6,394 bases of DNA from Calditrichota bacterium (lineage in GTDB: Bacteria > Zhuqueibacterota > Zhuqueibacteria > Zhuqueibacterales > Geothermadaptataceae). The stretch is taken from contig QQUM01000116.1 in assembly GCA_008501545.1 (NCBI GenBank), positions 1 through 6,394 of the forward strand, written 5' to 3'. The position numbers and the translations under genes were made by a program. Below, one piece after another: positions 1 to 5,527 of the stretch. Every line of letters starts with the position of its first letter. The stretch's first letter is position 1. A model generated the notes under the pieces. It did not search any database and was not told the DNA's origin. It worked only from the letters and a program-made list of their open reading frames with translations.

Positions 1-248
1 TACTGTCCACTTTGACTGCGCTGGTACCATATTGCTTCTCCGCAATGACGCAGTGGCTGCTACTTTTGCAATCAAAAAACCAGGTCTCCCTGTTTGTTTT
101 TATTAAAAAAATGATCATCACCATCATCGGCTTTCTTTTCGCAGTGTGGGCCATTATCGGGTCGGGGGAAGCAACAGTGTTTTATGGATTTCTCCTGTTG
201 TTGGCAGGTTTGCCGGTTTATATTTGGATGAAATCTGGATCAAAGTAA
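1..248 (+). CDS. APC-superfamily amino-acid permease, C-terminal fragment (cut by left window edge)
   Basis: This is the last 81 codons of a gene that begins left of the window; the frame is open from base 3 to the stop TAA at 246-248. The visible protein is strongly hydrophobic. It shows the end of one membrane segment (STLTALVPYCFSAMTQWLL), a short basic loop (QSKN...IKK), a second segment around IITIIGFLFAVWAIIGSG, and a last segment YGFLLLLAGLPVYIWMK before a short polar tail. This arrangement and the TALVPY...SAM and YGFLLLLAGLPVY-type wording resemble the C-terminus of APC-family permeases and basic amino-acid antiporters (AdiC/ArcD-like). These are 12-segment inner-membrane proteins. 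A TTG at 12 could be read as a start, but the homology-like sequence continues upstream of it, so the gene is partial. The next gene downstream is dimethylarginine hydrolase, so an arginine-type substrate (arginine, citrulline or methylarginine) is a reasonable inference. The substrate cannot be read from this fragment. Confidence 0.8.
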   Translation, partial: LSTLTALVPYCFSAMTQWLLLLQSKNQVSLFVFIKKMIITIIGFLFAVWAIIGSGEATVFYGFLLLLAGLPVYIWMKSGSK

Positions 249-249
249 G

Positions 250-326
250 AAGTTTGTAGTGGAGACTTTAGTCTCTTTACCTTGCATTTGTCGTCTGAAA
301 AAGGCTGAAGCCTTCACTACAAACTT
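250..326. repeat. REP/MITE-like paired inverted repeat, 77 bp
   Basis: Two 26-bp half units face each other. The outer 12 bases are a perfect inverted repeat: AAGTTTGTAGTG at 250-261 and CACTACAAACTT at 315-326. Immediately inside each arm is a 14-base palindrome: GAGACTTTAGTCTC at 262-275 and AAGGCTGAAGCCTT at 301-314, each with 6-bp stems and a 2-base centre. Reading the right unit in reverse complement, the two 14-mers differ at five positions, all transitions. Four of the five fall as two paired changes that keep the stem intact. The element starts right after the permease stop codon and ends 36 bases before the ddaH start. The right arm runs into a stretch of five T (325-329), so it could also stop transcription of the permease. 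No transposase is present. Dispersed-repeat status is inferred from structure alone. Confidence 0.7.
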
Positions 327-362
327 TTTCAACTAAATTATTAAGGTCAGTGAAAACAATCG

Positions 363-1124
363 ATGTTCACAAAAGCTATCGTTAAAACGCCGTGCAAGAA
401 TATGGTGAACGGCATCACAAGTGCCAATCTGGGCAAACCGGATTATGAGCGAGCGCTGCACCAGCACCGGGATTACATTCGGGCATTGCAAAATTGCGGA
501 CTTGAAGTCATCATACTCGAAGCGGATGAAAACTATCCTGACTCGACATTTGTGGAAGACACTGCGCTGCTCACGCCGTACTGTGCTGTCATCACCCGCC
601 CCGGTGCTGAATCGCGGCGAGGAGAAATTACAGCAATTAAAAAGGCTGTCGCAGCTTTTTACTCGCAAATCGAAACCATCGAAGCGCCGGGAACGGTTGA
701 AGCCGGCGACATTATGCAGGTCGGCTCCCACTTTTACATTGGCCTTTCCGAGCGTACAAATGCTGTTGGCGCTTCACAGTTGATTGCCCTTTTACAAAAA
801 TATGGCATGACCGGCTCCACCGTGGCACTGGACGAAGTTTTGCATTTAAAAACCGGTGTTGCATATCTGGAAAACAACAATGTGTTGGCTTGTGGGGAAT
901 TTATCACCAAGGTGGAGTTTGAGAAGTTTTCTCTTTTGCAGGTCGAGGAAGATGAAAGTTATGCTGCGAATTGCATTTGGGTAAACGGCACTGTCATCGT
1001 GCCCCACGGCTTCCCGAAAACAAAAAGGCTGATCGAAGATGCCGGCTATCCCACCCTTGCGATCGATGTTTCCGAGTTCCGAAAACTGGACGGGGGATTG
1101 AGTTGCTTGTCGCTGCGGTTTTAG
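363..1124 (+). CDS. ddaH: N(G),N(G)-dimethylarginine dimethylaminohydrolase (DDAH)
   Basis: This 253-residue cytoplasmic enzyme should hydrolyse asymmetric dimethylarginine or monomethylarginine to citrulline plus di- or monomethylamine. It belongs to the pentein (guanidino-group modifying) superfamily. The length and sequence match Pseudomonas aeruginosa DDAH (254 residues) almost end to end as I remember it, including the blocks TSANLGKPDY, ITRPGAESRRGE, IEAPGTVEAGDIM, VLHLKTG and YAANCIWVN. The catalytic set is present: Cys248 in DGGLSCLSLRF at the extreme C-terminus, His161 in LHLKTG and Glu113 in TVEAGD. The substrate-contact residues Asp60, Glu65, Asp66, Arg85 and Arg131 are also at the expected places. 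The ATG at 363 aligns with the family start. The Shine-Dalgarno signal is weak: an AAGG at 343-346 is too far away to be convincing. The gene follows an amino-acid permease after a gap of 114 bases filled mainly by an inverted-repeat element. Arginine deiminase is excluded by size and motif spacing. Confidence 0.96.
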   Translation: MFTKAIVKTPCKNMVNGITSANLGKPDYERALHQHRDYIRALQNCGLEVIILEADENYPDSTFVEDTALLTPYCAVITRPGAESRRGEITAIKKAVAAFYSQIETIEAPGTVEAGDIMQVGSHFYIGLSERTNAVGASQLIALLQKYGMTGSTVALDEVLHLKTGVAYLENNNVLACGEFITKVEFEKFSLLQVEEDESYAANCIWVNGTVIVPHGFPKTKRLIEDAGYPTLAIDVSEFRKLDGGLSCLSLRF

Positions 1125-1178
1125 ATTTTCCGTTCCTTTAAAGCTTTCATTACAGGAGTGGAGATTTATGATACTTTC

Positions 1179-1184
1179 AAGGAG
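1179..1184 (+). promoter_or_regulatory. Ribosome binding site fixing the start at 1191
   Basis: AAGGAG lies six bases before the ATG at 1191. It sits inside the longer reading frame that opens with GTG at 1158. It therefore favours the internal ATG, after which a typical signal peptide follows directly. Confidence 0.75.
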
Positions 1185-1190
1185 AAAAAT

Positions 1191-2153
1191 ATGCAATCCC
1201 GGTTACTTTTTTCAATAGTGATTTTTTTCATTTTGCTATACCCAGTAGAAGGCTTCTCCCAATTAGAATTCCAAAAGCGTTTATCATTTGATAGGGAAAG
1301 CGCTCAAATCCCTGCAAGTTATCAGTATTCACAAGAAAATGAAAAATTTTATCACAAGGGTGGAAAAATCTTTGCTGTTATAACTTTGGGAATAGCAGGT
1401 GGACTGATATTCGGTGGTAGTCTTGGGATTTTCTTGCCTGAACCGCAAGGTAATTCAGAGGAGTTAATACGCGTCTTTCGTGGCGCTGAATTGGGATTAT
1501 TAGTCTTTCCTGTTTATTGTTATGAAAGAATTCTTGTAGAACCGGATAATCGTAATCAATGGGTGATTGGTACCGGGGGCAACATCACAATTGCAAATCA
1601 TGCAAATTGGCAAGCAAATCCGGAATATACCCTGATTGTAAACCGGCTTTATTATATTTCATCGAACTGGAATTTCAATGTTGCCTTTCAATACAGCATG
1701 CGAAAATTTCAATTGGCAGAGAGTAAATTAGAGTTTTATAATTATCTTGACCATGAACCTTCCAGCTCAAATGGTATTTACGATGTAAACTTCACAGAAG
1801 GCTATTTTGATATATCTTTGTTGCCTGAGTATAAGTTCCAAAAAATGAATACCAAAATTGGTATAAGTTTCGGCATTTCATTGGCCGTCCCGATTTATGA
1901 CAATATGGCGACCAGCCTTGTGGAAAAACGATATTCCAAAATAGATGATTGGGACTTTTATTATTTGAATGATGAACCAGCCGGACCTATAGGCTATGTC
2001 AGCGCTGCCTACGCTATCACACTTCAGAAGCAGCATTATTTCGCGCAATTGCTCGTCAAACGCTCACTTCATAATACAAATGAAATTTTCTTCCTAACAG
2101 ATGAACGCACAAGATTGAGCTCCTTCGACTTCAATTTTGGATTTGTTTTTTGA
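1191..2153 (+). CDS. Signal-peptide protein, probable outer-membrane beta-barrel-like protein of unknown function
   Basis: I do not recognise this 320-residue protein as a named family. Starting at the ATG after the strong AAGGAG site, it has an N-terminal signal peptide: Arg4, a hydrophobic core about residues 5-17, and a possible cleavage after GFSQ near residue 24. Residues about 58-83 form a glycine-rich hydrophobic stretch (FAVITLGIAGGLIFGGSLGI). A second weaker one lies at about 99-115. From about residue 124 the sequence changes to alternating polar and aromatic residues with repeated Tyr/Phe/Trp-ended strands (for example LYYISSNWNFNVAFQYSM and MNTKIGISFGISLAVPIY). The protein ends in FDFNFGFVF; a terminal Phe is typical of outer-membrane barrels. 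This suggests export and an outer-membrane or envelope location. The gene is A/T-rich: 60-base samples at 1321, 1681 and 1801 are 28-32% GC. It stands 66 bp after ddaH and converges on the mannosidase gene with a 9-bp gap. No operon partner is evident. Confidence 0.75.
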   Translation: MQSRLLFSIVIFFILLYPVEGFSQLEFQKRLSFDRESAQIPASYQYSQENEKFYHKGGKIFAVITLGIAGGLIFGGSLGIFLPEPQGNSEELIRVFRGAELGLLVFPVYCYERILVEPDNRNQWVIGTGGNITIANHANWQANPEYTLIVNRLYYISSNWNFNVAFQYSMRKFQLAESKLEFYNYLDHEPSSSNGIYDVNFTEGYFDISLLPEYKFQKMNTKIGISFGISLAVPIYDNMATSLVEKRYSKIDDWDFYYLNDEPAGPIGYVSAAYAITLQKQHYFAQLLVKRSLHNTNEIFFLTDERTRLSSFDFNFGFVF

Positions 2154-2162
2154 AAATGAAAC

Positions 2163-5100
2163 TTACGATGAACAATTGAGTTTGAGCGTTTTGATCTCAA
2201 AAGGGGAAAATTTCAACGAAACTTTACCCTGATGCACTGGCAAATTTTTTTCATCTTCCTCCACCAGGTTTGTTTCATATAATTTCTTGTTCAAATCCGT
2301 CAACAACAAGTTCACTCCCACATGCATGCCGTTTGGTTCATACAACCGTATGATAAGGGCATCTGATTTTTCGGCTTTTTTCAGAACATCCATCACAACA
2401 GCTTCTGAATCCAGTTTGCAGGGAAATGTGAGTTTTCCTGCATCCACACCGGGCAGTATGGCAATTCCCTGATTCAGTTGACTCGCTTCGGACAGTACCT
2501 CCGACTGGTGCAGTGGCTTATCGTGAGGAAGGATGGCATAGGTAAATTCGTGCATGCCGCGATCCGCATCCGGATCCGGATTGGTTGGGGAACGCAAGAG
2601 ATTTATTTCCATAAAATTATCGAGCACTTTGTGGCCGTATTTGCAATCATTTAACAGCGCCACACCGTACTGGTTGTCCGACAGGTCGATAAACCTGTGC
2701 CCGGCCACTTCAAATTTTGCCCGCTCCCAACTCGTATTGCGGTGCGTTGGCCGCTTAATGGCGCCGTACTGGATTTCATAGCTTGAAAACTCAGACCGGA
2801 TATTCACATGGAAGCCAACGCGCAGCATTTTGTGGCGTTCCTGCCAATCCACATGCGTTTTAAATTCGAGGCGCTTGCTGTTTTTGGCCAGGCAGACTGA
2901 CTGCTTCAGTGTGGATTGTCCGATGGTAAAGTTCATCTCCACTGCATCGATGTGTGGCCCCTTGCTTGTTTGTCTTCGTGACGTGAGTTTCGCCTGCTCC
3001 CGGTATTGCGCTTCATAAAAAACGTCGATGTCCCATGCATCCCAGTTGTTGGGACGATCTTCGTACAGTTTGAGCACATTGCCAAATTGGTCTGCAGTGA
3101 AAATCTCCCGTCCACACGTTTTGTCGAATGCACGTTGAATTGTCCCGTCGTTGTTCAATTCGTAGCGTATGAGATCATTTTCAAGGATGAGTGTCGAATC
3201 GGTATCGATTGGCGATGCATGTGCAAGCTTCGGTTGTACGGGATTCCCTCGAAAAAATGATTTCGCACAAAGTGCGGGTATATTCTCCATCATGTATACC
3301 GCATTTTCATTGGATTGAACATCCACAACTTTTCCGGTATCATCTAAAACTTCGTATTCACGCCACTCTGCCGGCAATTCAACAGGCCTTGTGTAGGCGA
3401 AGGAAAGCGTGTTGACAAGGCAAAGTGTGTCTTTTTTGCTCGGGATTATTTTTTGAATCAGCATTTTATGAAGTTCATCGGCTTTTCGTTTTAGTTCACC
3501 ATAATCCTTGTCACTGTCGCGGTAAACCAGGTTGATACTTGATCCGGGAATGATGTCGTGAAACTGGTTCATCAGGAGTTTTTTCCACATCGCCTCGAAT
3601 GCGTCCGAAGGATAGTCAGGTAAGGCACTTGTCGCATATAAAATCTCCAGCTCTCTCAGTTTTAATTCCATGAAGCGGTTCAATTTTTTATTGCAGGCAT
3701 GGGTTGTCAGCGTCCCGCGGTGCAATTCCAGATACAGTTCGCCAACCCATCGTGGTAGTTTCTCTTTTTGCTGCACAAGCCGGTCGAGCATGTTTTGCGC
3801 CTTGTCGAAGACGATTTTGGGCGAGCCTTCAAGGTTCTGTTGCCGCAATCCGGATTCGATGATTTCTTCTGTCGGGCCGCCACCGCCATCACCAACGCCG
3901 AACAAAACCAGGAACTCGTCAAGAATGCCTTTTTCATTGAAATTCGATTCTGCATGGCGCAGGGATGACGGTTTCAGTTCGGAATTGTAAGTGTCTTCGG
4001 GTGGAAAATGCACGACGATTTCGCTGCCATCGATGCCACGCCATACGAAACTGTGGTAAGGGAATTTGTTGATCTGATTCCAGGATATTTTTTGTGTCAC
4101 CATGGCGGGAATACCGCATTTTTGCAAAATCTGTGGCATGGCTGCGCTGTAACCAAAGACATCCGGTAACCACAAGTTTTTCACCCGCACACCAAATTCA
4201 TCTTTAAAGAAATTAATTCCATACAGAAACTGCCTCACCATCGATTCGCCGCTGATGAGATTACAATCCGCCTCCACCCACATGCCACCCTGCAGTTCCC
4301 AGGTTTCATCGGCCACACTTTGCTGGATGGCGCCGTACAGAGACGGATAGTGTTCTTTCATAAATTGGTATTGTTGCGGTTGCGATGCGCCAAAAATGTA
4401 GCCGGGGTATTTTTTTATAAGTGCAATCTGCGTTGAGAATGTGCGCGCACATTTTTTTATCGTCTCCGAAAGCGGCCAGAGCCAGGCTGTGTCGATGTGA
4501 GCATGGCCGACAGCCACTGCGGTGAGTGCAGATGCGTTCGCTGGATTTTCGAGTACTTTATTTAATTCTTTGCGCATCGCTGAAGCGTTTGCATCCGAGC
4601 CATCAAATGAATTGGCCACCTTGCCAAGGATTGTGCGTATTTTTGCCCTGCGTACACTTTTTTGCGGCAGGGCGCGCATTAAATCATACAGAAGCGATAT
4701 GTCAAGATACAACTGCCAGATTTCTTCACGGAATATGGCCAGGGTAAGATCTTTAATCACGGCGTCGTGGTGGCCATATCGTTTTACATCTGTGGGTACA
4801 GGATCGTTCTCGAGATGCAAACCGAAAAGTTCGGCAGCTGTCATGTCGATCCACAAATCGATCTTTTCGCCACCGGTTGCTTTTTGTGTGATGACAAAGC
4901 GTTCGCGCCGGAATTCTTCCCCCCAGATTGTATGGCAACTGATGGCTTGCACCGGTTCACCTGCCTGGTTAAAAATGCAGCCTTCGCCCCCCAAATGCAA
5001 TCTGGCAACAACAAATGCGCCTTTCCACTCTTTGGGGATTTCGCCAGTGACATGGAACCATGCTCGATCCCAGTCGCTGCCCCATTTTTCGTCAACATTG

Positions 5101-5264
5101 ATGGATTGATAGCGATCATGAAGCCGATTCTGAAATGTGGTATGACGCTCATAGGTCATGTATTCGGCGCTGAGTTGTATTTCGCTCTCATAGATCATTT
5201 TTATTAAGCGACGTGAAAATTTTTCAATTTGCTGTTCGTAGAGTTGGATTTCTTTTTGAATCAT
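2163..5264 (-). CDS. GH38 alpha-mannosidase, cytosolic MAN2C1-like type
   Basis: This 1033-residue glycoside hydrolase family 38 enzyme should release mannose from alpha-mannosides inside the cell; no signal peptide is visible. In order there is an N-terminal beta-rich region (about 1-240), the zinc-dependent catalytic domain (about 249-515), a helical middle domain (about 520-605) and C-terminal beta domains. The zinc ligands are visible: His256 and Asp258 in GHAHIDTAWLWP, Asp368 (also the nucleophile) in LWLPDVFGYSAAMPQ, and His569 in NQFHDIIPGSS. Asp459 in GVGDGGGGPT is the likely acid/base. The C-terminal half carries blocks typical of the cytosolic subtype (PNNWDAWDID, RPTHRNTSWERAKFEV, LLNDCKYGHKVL, HEFTYAILPH). 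The length matches human MAN2C1 (about 1040). The ATG at 5264-5262 has a GGAG site (5273-5270) with 5-base spacing. The gene is complete, without frameshift, and diverges from the sugar isomerase gene across 263 bp. Its natural substrate (free oligosaccharides or imported mannosides) cannot be told from sequence. Confidence 0.97.
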   Translation of the reverse strand: MIQKEIQLYEQQIEKFSRRLIKMIYESEIQLSAEYMTYERHTTFQNRLHDRYQSINVDEKWGSDWDRAWFHVTGEIPKEWKGAFVVARLHLGGEGCIFNQAGEPVQAISCHTIWGEEFRRERFVITQKATGGEKIDLWIDMTAAELFGLHLENDPVPTDVKRYGHHDAVIKDLTLAIFREEIWQLYLDISLLYDLMRALPQKSVRRAKIRTILGKVANSFDGSDANASAMRKELNKVLENPANASALTAVAVGHAHIDTAWLWPLSETIKKCARTFSTQIALIKKYPGYIFGASQPQQYQFMKEHYPSLYGAIQQSVADETWELQGGMWVEADCNLISGESMVRQFLYGINFFKDEFGVRVKNLWLPDVFGYSAAMPQILQKCGIPAMVTQKISWNQINKFPYHSFVWRGIDGSEIVVHFPPEDTYNSELKPSSLRHAESNFNEKGILDEFLVLFGVGDGGGGPTEEIIESGLRQQNLEGSPKIVFDKAQNMLDRLVQQKEKLPRWVGELYLELHRGTLTTHACNKKLNRFMELKLRELEILYATSALPDYPSDAFEAMWKKLLMNQFHDIIPGSSINLVYRDSDKDYGELKRKADELHKMLIQKIIPSKKDTLCLVNTLSFAYTRPVELPAEWREYEVLDDTGKVVDVQSNENAVYMMENIPALCAKSFFRGNPVQPKLAHASPIDTDSTLILENDLIRYELNNDGTIQRAFDKTCGREIFTADQFGNVLKLYEDRPNNWDAWDIDVFYEAQYREQAKLTSRRQTSKGPHIDAVEMNFTIGQSTLKQSVCLAKNSKRLEFKTHVDWQERHKMLRVGFHVNIRSEFSSYEIQYGAIKRPTHRNTSWERAKFEVAGHRFIDLSDNQYGVALLNDCKYGHKVLDNFMEINLLRSPTNPDPDADRGMHEFTYAILPHDKPLHQSEVLSEASQLNQGIAILPGVDAGKLTFPCKLDSEAVVMDVLKKAEKSDALIIRLYEPNGMHVGVNLLLTDLNKKLYETNLVEEDEKNLPVHQGKVSLKFSPFEIKTLKLNCSS

Positions 5265-5378
5265 AAAGGCTCCATGTATGGCAGGGAAGGATTATTAAAT
5301 CAGTTACAATTGAATATAAACTAGAAAAATAAAATAGTATCTGCTTGCTAAAAAAAATTTTCTTATAATTTACGAATA

Positions 5379-5390
5379 GTTTTCGAGAAC
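5379..5390. promoter_or_regulatory. Operator-like imperfect palindrome (speculative)
   Basis: GTTTTCGAGAAC is a 12-bp palindrome with one mismatched pair (positions 4 and 9) and a central CG. A central CG is common in operators of LacI/GalR-type sugar regulators. It lies in the divergent region between mannosidase and isomerase and just upstream of the candidate isomerase promoter core. Twelve-base near-palindromes also arise by chance, and no regulator gene is present in the window. Confidence 0.2.
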
Positions 5391-5413
5391 CTTCCTGAAA
5401 TATAATACATTTG
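5380..5413 (+). promoter_or_regulatory. Candidate Bacteroidota-type promoter for the sugar isomerase gene
   Basis: TACATTTG at 5406-5413 matches the Bacteroidota -7 consensus TAnnTTTG exactly. An upstream TTTTCG (5380-5385), 20 bases before it, is a poor version of the -33 TTTG/TTG element. A sigma70-like TATAAT at 5401-5406 overlaps the same place but lacks a good -35. Another TATAAT occurs at 5364-5369. If the -7 element is right, the transcript starts near 5418-5420 and has a leader of about 110 nt. No equally good promoter is visible for the mannosidase on the other strand. Confidence 0.35.
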
Positions 5414-5428
5414 TGAGATTTGCCTTTT

Positions 5429-5465
5429 CGTTCGTTGTTTCATTTCCATCCTTAACAACAGAACG
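5429..5465 (+). other. Hairpin in the presumed leader of the sugar isomerase gene
   Basis: CGTTCGTTGTT at 5429-5439 pairs with AACAACAGAACG at 5454-5465. This gives 11 base pairs with a single bulged A (5460) and a 14-base loop (5440-5453). It lies downstream of the candidate promoter and about 60 bases before the start codon. It is not followed by a T run, so it does not look like an intrinsic terminator. It could be an mRNA leader structure or a DNA-binding site. No known riboswitch class is recognised. Confidence 0.4.
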
Positions 5466-5498
5466 GCATTGAAAATGTATAACTGCGCGGAATATAAA

Positions 5499-5516
5499 TC
5501 TTTAAAAAAATAAAGA
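5499..5516 (+). other. Small A/T inverted repeat next to the isomerase ribosome binding site
   Basis: TCTTTA (5499-5504) and TAAAGA (5511-5516) are a perfect 6-bp inverted repeat around a six-A loop. It ends one base before the GAGG (5518-5521) that serves the ATG at 5528. The stem is A/T-rich and weak. It may simply keep the ribosome binding site open, or may be chance in an A-rich leader. Confidence 0.2.
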
Positions 5517-5527
5517 CGAGGAAGAAG

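Noticed and set aside
12..248. A stand-alone 78-residue small membrane protein starting at TTG 12
   Set aside because: The frame stays open upstream to the window edge and the upstream residues continue the permease-like sequence, so this is a cut C-terminus, not a small gene.
333..731. Minus-strand open frame of 132 codons
   Set aside because: It lies opposite ddaH, has no recognisable domain or ribosome binding site, and mirrors the codons of a certain gene.
1137..1147. AAAGCTTT palindrome after ddaH as a terminator
   Set aside because: It is only eight bases with no loop and no T tract, and is expected by chance.
1151..1176. Partial copy of the 250-326 repeat (GGAGTGGAGATTTA resembling the unit)
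   Set aside because: Only scattered bases match, and neither the inner palindrome nor an opposing arm is present.
1158..1190. GTG at 1158 as the start of the envelope-protein gene
   Set aside because: The AAGGAG site lies inside this extension and serves the ATG at 1191, which is followed directly by a signal peptide.
846..1196. Minus-strand open frame of 116 codons
   Set aside because: It is mostly antisense to ddaH and shows no protein-family features.
2189..2202. TTTTGATCTCAAAA palindrome near the mannosidase 3' end as a terminator
   Set aside because: It lies inside the coding sequence, has a 2-base centre and A/T-rich stem, and no T run follows.
4522..5109. Plus-strand open frame of 195 codons inside the mannosidase gene
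   Set aside because: It is long, but it is fully antisense to a conserved GH38 gene. Its product is a Ser/Arg/Pro-rich mix without domain features, as expected from a codon shadow.
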